DNA from: Selenomonas ruminantium subsp. ruminantium ATCC 12561 | Lineage (GTDB): Bacteria; Bacillota; Negativicutes; Selenomonadales; Selenomonadaceae | Assembly (NCBI RefSeq): GCF_000424065.1 | Contig: NZ_AUJE01000004.1 | Span: 101,578-165,577 of the forward strand | Length of the DNA: 64,000 nucleotides | Reading direction: 5' to 3' | Part shown: positions 55,590 to 64,000 of the stretch, in pieces | How positions within the stretch are numbered: the stretch's first letter is position 1 | How the letters are laid out: the number at the start of each line of letters is the position of its first letter | Program-made: the position numbers and the translations under genes | The notes under the pieces: generated by a model | What the model was told of the DNA's origin: nothing | Databases searched by the model: none | Seen by the model: the letters and a program-made list of their open reading frames with translations, nothing else

Positions 55590-56585
55590 ATGTCGTTGAG
55601 TGGGGATTTAGTCGTATTTATTGACGCGGAAAATGCTTCGCCTAAGTGGGGCGTGCCGCTTTATGTGTGGCTCTGCCAAAATTTTAAGGTGCGGGAATGT
55701 TATTGCGTGGGCAATCGGTCTAAAACGGGAAATGAGTATTTGCGTCTGGAAGGGCCGAAGTTCCACATTGTCAATAGCATGGTGGGGAAGGATTCGGCAG
55801 ATACCTGGCTGGTTATGCTGGGGACGCGGGAGCTTTGTTTGCGGCGTTCGGTGAAGAAAATTGCGATACTTTCCAATGACCGGGATTTTGCGCCGCTGGC
55901 CTATCTTGCCGCTGAACGCAAGAAGAAGCTGATTATCTATGCGGCTGCGGTCAGTGGTGTGGAAGGGCTGAAGCAGGCGATAAAGCGGATTGAGCCAGGG
56001 GAATCTGCGGCGGTGGAAACCATTGATTTAGATAAGCTCGTCGGTCAGCAGCTGGGCCGGCCGGTAGAGAGCTGGCAGGAAAAGCTGCTCACGGGTGCTA
56101 GAAAATTAATTAAGTTTCCCGGAAAACTTTGGCCGAGAAAAAACAAGACTGCTGCTCTGCCTTCGGCGAATGTAATGGAGCCGTATCTGCTGACACTGGC
56201 AAAAGGAAAAGCGGTCAGCAGGAATGTGGGCAAGAAAAAAAAGAAGGGGCATCAGAAGCAGGAACTCTCGTTGGTTTTCAGCCAGCCGGATGGTGCAAGT
56301 GAACGCTTATTTCGCAATTTATCTCCGGAACTGCACAATTATTTAGCCAAACGCCAAAGTCAGGTAAAGTTGATTCTCGCACCGGGAATAAATGGTGAGA
56401 TTATAGAAGTTCCCTTTATCAATGGTATGCGCGATACGGTTTTTTTGGCGTTTCTCGTCGCCTTTAAGGTGGTCAAAAAAGGTAATCTTGATGATGTATT
56501 TTACCGTTCACTGGGGTTGGTTTGCCGTCAGAACGCTGTCTATTACGACAGTGAGGAATTGGATTCTTTTGCTGCTGATGAATAA
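55590..56585 (+). CDS. NYN-domain (PIN-like) putative nuclease
   Basis: 331 residues. The N-terminal NYN domain (about 5-135) keeps the acidic residues of the family: VVFIDAENAS, KDSADTWLV and LSNDRDFAPLAYLA. That suggests a metal-dependent RNase like LabA/Marf1-type proteins. A linker with basic runs (Lys-rich near 190-225) leads to an unrecognised C-terminal domain (about 230-331; VKLILAPGINGEIIEVPFINGMRDTVFLAFL). The two hairpin elements lie directly upstream. AGGGG precedes the ATG. Confidence 0.82.
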   Translation: MSLSGDLVVFIDAENASPKWGVPLYVWLCQNFKVRECYCVGNRSKTGNEYLRLEGPKFHIVNSMVGKDSADTWLVMLGTRELCLRRSVKKIAILSNDRDFAPLAYLAAERKKKLIIYAAAVSGVEGLKQAIKRIEPGESAAVETIDLDKLVGQQLGRPVESWQEKLLTGARKLIKFPGKLWPRKNKTAALPSANVMEPYLLTLAKGKAVSRNVGKKKKKGHQKQELSLVFSQPDGASERLFRNLSPELHNYLAKRQSQVKLILAPGINGEIIEVPFINGMRDTVFLAFLVAFKVVKKGNLDDVFYRSLGLVCRQNAVYYDSEELDSFAADE

Positions 56586-56686
56586 GTATTATGTATACTT
56601 GTTTGCTGTTCCAGCGAAAGGAAGAAGGCTATGTATTCCTGTATACCGTAAAAAAATACATAACATAACAAAAGCATTATAAAAGA

Positions 56687-56724
56687 AAAAGCCTTATGCA
56701 TTTCCGTGCATAGGGCTTTTTTAT
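56687..56724 (+). terminator. Terminator after the NYN gene
   Basis: A 14-nt stem with one mismatch (56687-56700 with 56707-56720), then TTTTTT. The 100 bp between the NYN stop and the hairpin holds nothing I recognise. Confidence 0.85.
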
Positions 56725-56878
56725 TGCCTTTTCAGCTATACCTAATTTGTCACACTGTAAATGAGTATTTTTATAAAAATACAATTATAAGAATAATTAT
56801 ACATAAAATAGATTATAAATCGCTATTTTATAAGGGGTTATCACAATCATAAATGCATAATTTTTAGCTTTGGTCTTA

Positions 56879-56907
56879 TTGACACAGGTTTACAAAGTTC
56901 TTATAAT
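56879..56907 (+). promoter_or_regulatory. Consensus promoter of the glutamate synthase operon
   Basis: Perfect TTGACA (56879-56884), 17 bases, perfect TATAAT (56902-56907), with about 120 bp of strongly AT-rich sequence upstream that could act as an UP element. The leader to the first ATG is about 75 nt. I see no riboswitch in it. Confidence 0.88.
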
Positions 56908-56988
56908 ATTAATTACGTTGTAATAAAAATACATTGAGTAAGGACAAAGATGTGATATTTTGTATACATTCGCAAAGGAGCGACAATT

Positions 56989-58095
56989 ATGTGCAGAATT
57001 GGTTCGATAAAAAGCAAGGTGCCTATTCAGCCCTCCAAGGCCCTTCATTTGATGCTTCCACAACAGGAAGGACATGATAATTCGGGCTTTGCCATGGTCA
57101 TGCAGGACCTCTATGGCATTTTCTCCAATTATAAGGATAAGCCTTTGCTTTCACTGGCTTGCACGCAGCGTGGTGCTCAGCTGGTCGAGGACTATATGGA
57201 TGCGCATAACTTTGTGCCGCTCGCTGAGTGGATTCCGGTTCCGGATAAGCGTCCCGGCCTCGATATCAAGGCCATGCCTTACTACATCTTCCGCAATTAT
57301 GATTATCCGGAAGAAGCTGGTCATATGAGCAAAGAGGAGAAGGAAAATCTCCTGCTCGATACGCGGCTGGCTCTGCGCAAAATCCTCACGGAAAACAATG
57401 CCGGTTTTGTGTATTCTTTTTGGCCGGATGTGCTGACGCTGAAGGAAATCGGTGACCCCGCAGATATTGCGACCTATTTCCATCTTTGGGATGACAATGG
57501 CTGTCTCGTGGCTAAATCCATCGTGGCACAGTGCCGTCAGAATACGAACTATGACATCGTGCGCTATGCAGCCCATCCGTTCTTCCTGCAGGGCTATACG
57601 CTTTGTGCTAACGGCGAAAATACCTTCTATACGAAGAACAAGGAATTTCAGTCTTCCCTGCACCGCGGCTATATCGGTTTTGAATCCGATTCCCAGTGCT
57701 TCCTGAATACCCTGCATTATGTGCACCATGAACTCAAATGGCCGCTGACCTATTATAAGCATGTCATTACGCCGCTGCCCTTTGAAGAATGCGAGCAGCG
57801 GGAGGATAAGGATGTGCTGGTGGCCATTCGCCAGTCCCTGGCCAATCTGGAAATCAACGGGCCGAATACGGTTATCGGTGTGCTGCCGGATTGCCGCATG
57901 ATTACCTGCTGTGATTCCAAGAAGCTGCGCCCGGTAGTGGTGGGCCGTGATGAAAACATGGTAGCGATTTCTTCGGAGGTCTGCGGCATCAATGAAATCA
58001 TGCCGAATCGTGACCAGTCGCAGGATATTTATCCCAATGAACGTGAGATTGTCGTGATTGACAATGACCTGGAGGTACAGAGATGGAAGCAGTAA
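56989..58095 (+). CDS. Glutamate synthase, glutaminase (class II amidotransferase) subunit
   Basis: 368 residues starting MCRIGSIKSK. Cys2 becomes the N-terminal nucleophile after Met removal, and GHDNSGFAMVMQDLYG matches the class II site. It corresponds to the separate glutaminase subunit of archaeal-type split glutamate synthases, producing ammonia for the synthase subunit. AAAGGAG precedes the ATG. It overlaps the next gene by 13 bases. Confidence 0.85.
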   Translation: MCRIGSIKSKVPIQPSKALHLMLPQQEGHDNSGFAMVMQDLYGIFSNYKDKPLLSLACTQRGAQLVEDYMDAHNFVPLAEWIPVPDKRPGLDIKAMPYYIFRNYDYPEEAGHMSKEEKENLLLDTRLALRKILTENNAGFVYSFWPDVLTLKEIGDPADIATYFHLWDDNGCLVAKSIVAQCRQNTNYDIVRYAAHPFFLQGYTLCANGENTFYTKNKEFQSSLHRGYIGFESDSQCFLNTLHYVHHELKWPLTYYKHVITPLPFEECEQREDKDVLVAIRQSLANLEINGPNTVIGVLPDCRMITCCDSKKLRPVVVGRDENMVAISSEVCGINEIMPNRDQSQDIYPNEREIVVIDNDLEVQRWKQ

Positions 58096-59714
58096 AAACA
58101 CAGGATATCGGCGTCAATGACCTGCCGTGGAAAATCGAATATCACGCAGAACGCTGTACTATGTGCGGCAGCTGCGTGGCTGGCTGTTCCTTCAAGGCCA
58201 TCAAGGTAGAAGTGCAGAAGCAGTCGCTGACGGTATCGGAAGGCAGCCAGCCGGAACCGAAACATACGCATATCGCAAGACCCATCATCAAGCAGGTGGC
58301 CAGTCTCACGGATTTCTGCCGCGGCTGTGGCATGTGTGAAAAGATTTGTCCGAATAATGCCATCCGTCCGGTGCGCAATGCAGATACCCGCAAGACCCTG
58401 CTCTCAAAGGATAATGGCCCCATCAAGCGCGGTGGTCGTACGAATCTCAACGCCCAGCGCACGCTGGACAGTATTGTGGTGGGCCGTATCTCCCAGATGA
58501 CGGACCCGTCTTTGGACGCTGCCCGCCATACCTTCGATATCCGCGCGCCTTTCGGCCGGGTACTGCCCGCTAAAGACCTGCCCTTTGAAATCAAGGACGG
58601 CAAGCTGGTGCAGAAGTCTAAGACCCCGCCCGTGGATTGGATTTATCCGCTGATTTTCTCCGATATGTCCATCGGTGCGCTGTCGACCCGTGCTTGGGAA
58701 GCTGTGGCTTTGGCTGTCGGCTATCTCAATGAGAAATGCGGTCTGCCGGTGCGCATGAGCTCCGGTGAAGGCGGTATGCCGGTTAAACTGTTGGAATCGG
58801 ATTATCTCAAATACTTCATTATTCAGATAGCGTCCGGCCATTTTGGCTGGAACCGCATCATCAAGGCTATGCCGCATATGGTTACGGACCCGGCGGGTAT
58901 CCTGATTAAAATCGGTCAGGGTGCAAAACCTGGTGACGGTGGCCTCTTGCCCAGCGCGAAAGTTGCTGAACATGTACAGGCTATCCGTGGCGTACCGAAG
59001 GCAACCTTGGCTTCGCCGCCGAACCATCAGGGCTTGTACTCCATTGAGGAATCGGTACAGAAAATGCACTTGTCCATGAATGCGGCTTTCGGTTTCCGCG
59101 TGCCGGTCGGCATCAAATGTGCGGCTTCGGCAACATCCGTATCGGTATACAACAACCTGTTGCGTGACCCCTATAAGATTTGCGGCGGCTTCTTCATTGA
59201 TGGCATTCAGGGCGGTACTGGTGCAGCCAATGAAGTTTCCCTCGACCATACGGGCCATCCGGTGGTTTCGAAGATTCGTGACTGCTATCTGGCGGCCGTC
59301 AAGCAGGGCCTGCAGGGGCAGATTCCCCTCTACGGCGGCGGCGGTATCGGCATGACCGGCAATGCGGCGGCCGATGCGTTTAAGCTCATGTGCCTTGGTG
59401 CCAACGGCGTATTCGTCGGTAAGGTACTCATTCAGCTTCTGGGCTGTGTCGGCAACGAGCAGGGCCGCTGCAACTCCTGTAATACGGGCAAATGTCCCAT
59501 GGGTATCTGCACACAGGACCCGCGTCTGGTCAAGCGTCTGGATATCGACAAGGGCGCGCAGAAGATTGTGGACTATGTACTGGCCTTCGATTCCGAGCTC
59601 AAAAAGCTTATGGCGCCTATCGGCAACAGTTCGCTGCCTATCGGCCGCAGCGATGCATTGGTATCCACGGACAAGGCCGTGGCCGACCAGCTCGGCATTC
59701 AGTATGTATGTTAA
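58083..59714 (+). CDS. Glutamate synthase, FMN (synthase) subunit with N-terminal ferredoxin domain
   Basis: 543 residues. The first ~100 carry two 4Fe-4S motifs (CTMCGSCVAGC, CRGCGMCEKICP). The rest is the FMN-binding GltB-type barrel (MSSGEGGMPVKLLESDYLKYFIIQIASGHFGW, KIGQGAKPGDGGLLP, FIDGIQGGTGAA, GGGGIGMTGNAAADAFKLMCLGANGVFVGK) with a Cys cluster for a 3Fe-4S centre (CNSCNTGKCPMGICTQDP). It joins ammonia and 2-oxoglutarate to give glutamate. GGAGGT lies before the ATG. Confidence 0.9.
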   Translation: MEAVKTQDIGVNDLPWKIEYHAERCTMCGSCVAGCSFKAIKVEVQKQSLTVSEGSQPEPKHTHIARPIIKQVASLTDFCRGCGMCEKICPNNAIRPVRNADTRKTLLSKDNGPIKRGGRTNLNAQRTLDSIVVGRISQMTDPSLDAARHTFDIRAPFGRVLPAKDLPFEIKDGKLVQKSKTPPVDWIYPLIFSDMSIGALSTRAWEAVALAVGYLNEKCGLPVRMSSGEGGMPVKLLESDYLKYFIIQIASGHFGWNRIIKAMPHMVTDPAGILIKIGQGAKPGDGGLLPSAKVAEHVQAIRGVPKATLASPPNHQGLYSIEESVQKMHLSMNAAFGFRVPVGIKCAASATSVSVYNNLLRDPYKICGGFFIDGIQGGTGAANEVSLDHTGHPVVSKIRDCYLAAVKQGLQGQIPLYGGGGIGMTGNAAADAFKLMCLGANGVFVGKVLIQLLGCVGNEQGRCNSCNTGKCPMGICTQDPRLVKRLDIDKGAQKIVDYVLAFDSELKKLMAPIGNSSLPIGRSDALVSTDKAVADQLGIQYVC

Positions 59715-59729
59715 TAGGGGGATAGCGTA

Positions 59730-62072
59730 ATGTTCAAGATTAATACCATGAAGGGACATGACCGTATGTCCACCCAGGACCTGCTGCTGGCTATTGAAGA
59801 AGCCGTACGGCAGGGCGAAACGGAATTTGAAGTAGCGGCTTCCGGCCAGCATGATATTGGCGGCCCGCTGTGGCATCCGGAAGGCAAGACGCTGCATTTC
59901 CATATTACCAATGCCGGTCAGCGTGCAGGCTCCATGTGCCTGCCGGGCACGGAAATCGTGGTAGAGGGGGCGACCTCTGCTGATGTTGGCTGGCTTAACG
60001 CTGGCGGTATCATCACCGTCAAGGGCGATGCCGGCGATACGGCAGGTCATTGCTCCTCCGGCGGTAAAATCTTTATCGGCGGTCGCAGCGGTACCCGTAC
60101 GGGTTCCCTGATGAAGCATGACCCGCTCTATGAAGAACCGGAACTCTGGATTCTCAAAAATACGGGGTCATTCTCCTTTGAATTTATGGGCGGCGGCCGG
60201 GCCGTGGTTTGCGGCTATGACAGCGCCGAATTTTCTTCTGTGCTCGGTGAACGTGCCTGTGTCGGCATGGTCGGCGGTGTCGTCTATGTTCGCGGCAATG
60301 TCGATGATTTCCCGGCGGATATCAAATGCCTGCCCTTAGATGATGAGGATATTGCCTTCCTGCAGGGCGGTATGGACGATTTTCTGAGCCATATCGAACG
60401 TACGGAGCTGAAAGGCGAACTCACCAACTGGCAGGAATGGCAGAAGCTCACTCCGCTGACCTTTGCGGAAAAGGCAGCCAAGGGCAACAACAAGCCGTCC
60501 ATGCAGGCCTTTCGCTTGAATGAATGGGTTAAGGGCGGTATCTTCTCCGATGTTGCCCATGATGATTTTGCGGTGCATAACACGCTGTCGACGGGGCTTT
60601 ACCGTCTGCGTGTACCGAGCTGGGATAATGCCAAATTTGCGGCACCCTGCGAATTCAACTGCCCGACTGGGATTCCGACCCAGCGCCGCTTTGACCTGAT
60701 TCGTCAGGGCAAGCTCGATGAAGCCTTCCAGCTGGAGCTTGATTATACGCCATTCCCCGGCTCGGTTTGCGGTTCCGTATGTCCGAATCCCTGTATGGAT
60801 GGCTGTACCCGCGGCAGCATTGATGAGCCGATTCAGATTGGCGCCTTGGGCTATCGCTCGGCCTTCCTGCCGGTGGCAAAACCCTCCGTACAGACAGGCA
60901 AGAAAATCGCCGTTATCGGCGGCGGTGTAGCAGGCCTTTCGGCCGCTTGGCAGCTGGCCCGCAAAGGTCATAGTGTAACGGTCTATGATGAAGCGGAGCA
61001 TATCGGCGGCAAGCTGGAACAGGTTATCCCGCGCGGCCGTCTGTCCCATGAACTCCTGGAAGCCGAACTCAAACGCATTGAAAGCGTAGGCGTAAAATTC
61101 GTATCTTCCTGTAAGGTGAATAAAGATAAATTTGCCCAGCTGCGCGGTGAACATGATGCTGTTGTTGTGGCAACAGGCGGCACAAAATCCCGCTTCTTCC
61201 CCTGGGAAGGTGCAGAACGACTGACTATGGGCCTCGAATACCTCAAGGCCATCAACCGTGGCGAGCACCCGAAGACGGGCAAGCATGTCGTCGTTATCGG
61301 TGCAGGCAACTCCGGTATGGATACCTGCCGTGGCGCTTACGAAATGGGCGCAGAAACAGTAGTAGCGGTGGACGTACAGAAACCGGCAGCCTTTAAAGAG
61401 GAAATCGACTATGTGGAAGGTTTGGGCGGCAAGCTCGTCTGGCCGTTCTTCACCAATAAGATTACGGCTGAAGGCGTCTATGCCAATGACGGCACCTTCA
61501 TTCCCGCCGACCAGGTTATTGTGTCCATCGGTGAGGAGCCAGTGCTCGATTTCCTGCCCGAAGATGAAGGCATTGAATTCTTCCGCAAGAGTTGGCTCGT
61601 GCCGAAGGCTGACCAGTCCATTGCAGAGGGCGTATTCACGGCCGGTGATACCATCAAGCCGGGCAGACTTACGGACGCCATCGGCAGCGGCCGTAAAGCG
61701 GCTTACTACGTTGACCAGTATGTGATGGGACAGGAGATTAAGCCCTTCCCGCAGAAACAGCAGATTCCGGCGGGGAGACTCTCCAAGGCTTACTTTGACA
61801 AATGCCATCACTGCCTGCTTGGCGACCCGGTGGACGACCATGCACGCTGCGTCAGCTGCGGTACCTGCCGTGACTGTAAGATGTGTTTGGAATCCTGTCC
61901 GGAAAAAGCCATCACTCGCATTGAAAAAGCAGATGGCAGCTGGGAATATGTATCTGACCCGGATAAGTGCATCGGCTGCGGTATCTGCGCTGGTGTCTGC
62001 CCCTGCGGTGTTTGGAGCATCGAGGATAATCCGGAACCGATTAAGATGTATTCTACCGGTGCAAAAGCCTAA
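59730..62072 (+). CDS. Glutamate synthase fusion: GXGXG domain, NAD(P)H oxidoreductase (GltD-like), ferredoxin
   Basis: 780 residues: a GXGXG beta-helix domain (about 1-235), a GltD-type Fe-S entry domain (about 300-375; FNCPTGIPTQRRFD, CGSVCPNPCMDGC), FAD and NAD(P) Rossmann domains (about 390-690; AVIGGGVAGLSAAWQLARKG, VVVIGAGNSGMDTC) and two C-terminal 4Fe-4S motifs (CVSCGTCRDCKMCLESCP, CIGCGICAGVCP). In most organisms the GXGXG part is with the FMN subunit or separate. It supplies electrons from NAD(P)H to the synthase. It starts 15 bp after the FMN subunit gene. Confidence 0.88.
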   Translation: MFKINTMKGHDRMSTQDLLLAIEEAVRQGETEFEVAASGQHDIGGPLWHPEGKTLHFHITNAGQRAGSMCLPGTEIVVEGATSADVGWLNAGGIITVKGDAGDTAGHCSSGGKIFIGGRSGTRTGSLMKHDPLYEEPELWILKNTGSFSFEFMGGGRAVVCGYDSAEFSSVLGERACVGMVGGVVYVRGNVDDFPADIKCLPLDDEDIAFLQGGMDDFLSHIERTELKGELTNWQEWQKLTPLTFAEKAAKGNNKPSMQAFRLNEWVKGGIFSDVAHDDFAVHNTLSTGLYRLRVPSWDNAKFAAPCEFNCPTGIPTQRRFDLIRQGKLDEAFQLELDYTPFPGSVCGSVCPNPCMDGCTRGSIDEPIQIGALGYRSAFLPVAKPSVQTGKKIAVIGGGVAGLSAAWQLARKGHSVTVYDEAEHIGGKLEQVIPRGRLSHELLEAELKRIESVGVKFVSSCKVNKDKFAQLRGEHDAVVVATGGTKSRFFPWEGAERLTMGLEYLKAINRGEHPKTGKHVVVIGAGNSGMDTCRGAYEMGAETVVAVDVQKPAAFKEEIDYVEGLGGKLVWPFFTNKITAEGVYANDGTFIPADQVIVSIGEEPVLDFLPEDEGIEFFRKSWLVPKADQSIAEGVFTAGDTIKPGRLTDAIGSGRKAAYYVDQYVMGQEIKPFPQKQQIPAGRLSKAYFDKCHHCLLGDPVDDHARCVSCGTCRDCKMCLESCPEKAITRIEKADGSWEYVSDPDKCIGCGICAGVCPCGVWSIEDNPEPIKMYSTGAKA

Positions 62073-62082
62073 AATTAGATAT

Positions 62083-62098
62083 TGTTTCACGTGAAACA
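62083..62098. other. parS centromere site 2
   Basis: TGTTTCACGTGAAACA, exact consensus, 11 bp after the glutamate synthase operon and directly before its terminator. Confidence 0.95.
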
Positions 62099-62136
62099 AA
62101 AAGAGGATTGCTCATGGCGGGCAATCCTCTTTGTTT
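62099..62136. terminator. Bidirectional terminator
   Basis: AAGAGGATTGC (62101-62111) pairs with GCAATCCTCTT (62121-62131); T-rich on the plus side and A-rich before. It lies between converging genes. Confidence 0.85.
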
Positions 62137-62145
62137 TCGCTATGT

Positions 62146-63501
62146 TTATTTGGCGCAAAAGCCTGCGCTGGTCAGGCCGTCGATGGTTTCGACAGCTTTG
62201 CCGTTTTGATAGTGCAAATCCGATACAAGCACCTTGCGAATATAGTGTTTCTGTTTCTCGCCTTTATCAAAGGTGAAATAGCTGCTGGCTGAGTGAATGA
62301 CGAGGGGATTTCCGTTCGCGTCCTGTCCTAAGTACATCATCACATGACCGGGCTTGAACAGAAGTGCTCCCACAGGTGCCTCTTTTACCTTGGCGAAACG
62401 CTGGGCTGTGGTGAGACCGTCGAATTTCAGGCTCTGGGTCATGGCCAGCTCCTGCTGGTCGGCGTCGCGCGGAAGTTCAATGCCCATGCTGCGGTAGATA
62501 TCAGCGACAAAGGAGGAACAATCCACGCTGTCGTCCATACCGCCCCAACCATATTCATCACCGAGGAATTTCATGCTCTGACGTATAAAGTTGTTTTGGG
62601 TGCAGGGGAGGAAACCTTTATGGACGCTGTCATCATCGGTGATTTTTACCGTTGCTTCGCTCAAGACACCGTTTACCTCTACGGGCACATAAGCCAGCCA
62701 GGTGTCATGGGCCTGCAGTTTATTCGAGGCCAGCGGGATAACGCTGCCCATTTGGAACAGAACCGTCCAAGCGCCGCCTACAGATACAACTTTTTTATTG
62801 GCTGTTACGACAAGGAAATCCTTGGGATTGACATAACGCTGCCAATGCTGGTGGTCGGTGACAGCCAGTGCACCAAGGCTTACCCAGCCCGTATAATGGC
62901 GCGCCTGACAAAAGGCAAAGGCACCGTCTTTGCTCTTGTGCAGAATAATCACAGGCTCTGCCGGGTCGAGTGCTGTGGCCTGCATGGAATCATAGTGGAG
63001 ACAGGTCACATCATCAAAGTAATTATCGGCTGTAGGCAGCAGGCGCATATTCGTGCGCTCTGTGATTAAAGCATATTGTCCGGTGATATTGCCGGTTAAG
63101 TTTTCAAGATTACAGTTAGCTTGTACTTGTTTGAAGTGCTCTGTAGAAACTTGTTTGCCCTTCGCATCATAGGCCTCTCCAGGCGTTTCTTCACCACGGT
63201 AATCCTGTTGGGCAGCCAGTATCATTTCTTTAACATCTGCAGCCGATTTGTTGATATTATAGGCTGCTAAATCCACCAGACTACTGCTTTTTTCTCGCAT
63301 TGTGCGGTTGATGGTATTGATTTCCTGCTGGGTGAGCAAGTCTTTGTCGCCATTAACTGTATGTTTTGTCCAATACGACGGTGTGGCAAGCTGGCCGGTA
63401 ATGGCAATGCTATCGGCAGCAAATGCCGGAAGTGGTGAAAACATCATGGCACAAAGTCCAAGGCAACACCCGCTCATAGCAGTCAGAATTTTTTTCTTCA
63501 T
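62146..63501 (-). CDS. Secreted NlpC/P60 cell-wall hydrolase with SH3-type domains
   Basis: 451 residues with a signal peptide (MKKKILTAMSGCCLGLCAMMFSPLPAFAA), an N-terminal region of helices, SH3b-like modules (about 140-310; ALITERTNMRLLPTADNYF, TGWVSLGALAVTD, WTVLFQMGSVIPL) and a C-terminal NlpC/P60 domain with Cys in DCSSFVADIYRSMG and His in PGHVMMYLG and VIHSAS. It should hydrolyse peptide bonds in peptidoglycan. It is a single gene reading leftward; a parS site lies 80 bp upstream of it. Confidence 0.88.
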   Translation of the reverse strand: MKKKILTAMSGCCLGLCAMMFSPLPAFAADSIAITGQLATPSYWTKHTVNGDKDLLTQQEINTINRTMREKSSSLVDLAAYNINKSAADVKEMILAAQQDYRGEETPGEAYDAKGKQVSTEHFKQVQANCNLENLTGNITGQYALITERTNMRLLPTADNYFDDVTCLHYDSMQATALDPAEPVIILHKSKDGAFAFCQARHYTGWVSLGALAVTDHQHWQRYVNPKDFLVVTANKKVVSVGGAWTVLFQMGSVIPLASNKLQAHDTWLAYVPVEVNGVLSEATVKITDDDSVHKGFLPCTQNNFIRQSMKFLGDEYGWGGMDDSVDCSSFVADIYRSMGIELPRDADQQELAMTQSLKFDGLTTAQRFAKVKEAPVGALLFKPGHVMMYLGQDANGNPLVIHSASSYFTFDKGEKQKHYIRKVLVSDLHYQNGKAVETIDGLTSAGFCAK

Positions 63502-63580
63502 CGAGAGACTTCCTTTCCAATTTTAATAAGTGACTCTACTATATATTCGCCATGATGTGAGCATTATCCTATCTGTTTTT

Positions 63581-63596
63581 TGTTTCACGTGAAACA
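63581..63596. other. parS centromere site 3
   Basis: TGTTTCACGTGAAACA, exact consensus, in the region between the NlpC/P60 gene and the transposase start. Confidence 0.95.
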
Positions 63597-63711
63597 TAAG
63601 CAGGCATTCAATGTTTTCGGCTTATTCGTTTTTTGGCTGAGGTTATCCAAAATGCCGTAAAAACCCTAACTTTAGTTATGGGGATATAAGGCGTGTCCAC
63701 CGAATTTACGT

Positions 63712-63774
63712 AAGTAATTGAAATTACTTTTTAACTTGTGTTGTATTATTTTTCTTAAAGTTGTATAATACAAA
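63712..63774 (+). mobile_element. Probable left end of an IS200/IS605 element
   Basis: A small perfect hairpin (AAGTAATT-GA-AATTACTT, 63712-63729) and a second inverted repeat (TTGTATTAT 63742-63750 with ATAATACAA 63766-63774) lie just before the transposase. Subterminal imperfect palindromes of this kind are how IS200/IS605 transposases recognise their ends. The exact insertion boundary is not determined. Confidence 0.55.
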
Positions 63775-63776
63775 TA

Positions 63777-64000
63777 TGGGAGAAATAAAATATCATTCAA
63801 TCCACAATATCGTATATTCATGTAAGTACCATATCGTGTTCTGTCCCAAGTACCGCAGAAAAGTGTTGGTCAATGGCGTTGACACCAGACTAAAGGAGCT
63901 GGTCAAGTCAATCTGTGAAGAAATCCAAGTCGATGTAATCGAAATGGAAATCATGCCAGACCATGTGCATCTTCTACTGGAGGTTCACCCGCAGTTCGGT
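63777..64000 (+). CDS. tnpA: IS200/IS605 family transposase TnpA (partial, cut by window end)
   Basis: The first 74 codons of a Y1 HUH transposase: MGEIKYHSIHNIVYSCKYHIVFCPKYRRKVL, then CEEIQVDVIEMEIMPDHVHLLLEVHP, containing the HUH motif (HVH). The catalytic Tyr would be further downstream. It moves single-stranded DNA by a 'peel-and-paste' mechanism. The ATG at 63777 lacks an evident ribosome binding site, as is common for such elements. Completeness cannot be judged from this window. Confidence 0.88.

Noticed and set aside
62082..62135. Short frame beginning MFHVKQ after the glutamate synthase operon
   Set aside because: The codons are simply the parS palindrome read as protein, followed by the terminator hairpin.

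Overview
The window looks like the replication-origin region of a Selenomonas-type bacterium (Negativicutes: Firmicutes ancestry with an outer membrane). The origin gene set is Firmicutes-like (dnaA, dnaN, an S4 protein, recF, remB and gyrB on one side; rpmH, rnpA, yidD, yidC, jag, mnmE, mnmG, rsmG, parA and parB on the other). A Tad-pilus secretin points to a diderm envelope. No rRNA, tRNA, prophage or CRISPR array is visible.

Layout. 1-6970: mixed-strand metabolic genes (purine permease, a cytidine deaminase homologue without zinc ligands, MgtC-like protein, CYTH phosphatase, LCP protein, malic enzyme) and a dense DnaA-box cluster at 3273-3549. 6999-9428: gyrA. 9564-21001: an eleven-gene Tad/Flp pilus operon on the minus strand. 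Divergent from it is a membrane GGDEF protein (21329-22942) with an altered active site and an intact c-di-GMP I-site. 23010-27992: Ppx/GppA phosphatase, threonine-synthase-like enzyme, a guanylate-kinase-like protein behind a structured leader, and terC-htpX behind a Mn2+ (yybP-ykoY) riboswitch. 28221-35717: gyrB, remB, DUF721/DciA-like, recF, S4 protein, dnaN and dnaA, all minus. 34013-36048: the probable bipartite oriC, with DnaA boxes, a TAG-repeat DnaA-trio and an AT-rich stretch. 36145-42523: the rpmH-to-rsmG block, plus strand.

42615-46031 is an accessory stretch of three unrecognised secreted proteins. Among them lies a 29-codon hydrophobic peptide gene with a divergently transcribed terminated RNA, which looks like an undescribed type I toxin-antitoxin locus. 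46110-51756 holds AICAR formyltransferase behind a ZTP riboswitch, pfkA, and a methionine synthase whose reactivation domain is a separate gene. 51972-55200: parA, parB, DUF4446 and an M23 peptidase. 55233-55437 carries two tandem long hairpins sharing a conserved core but with different, still-paired stems; a NYN-domain protein follows. 56989-62072 is a three-gene ferredoxin-rich glutamate synthase. The window ends with an NlpC/P60 protein and the start of an IS200/IS605 transposase.

How the parts relate. Strand bias switches at about 36 kb, as expected if forks leave from the dnaA region. Three perfect parS sites (51784, 62083, 63581) sit right of the origin, near parAB. The GGDEF protein beside the pilus operon suggests c-di-GMP control of pilus production. 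The novelty candidates I rate highest are the toxin/RNA locus, the twin hairpins, and the pair of pilus ATPases with complementary P-loop changes.
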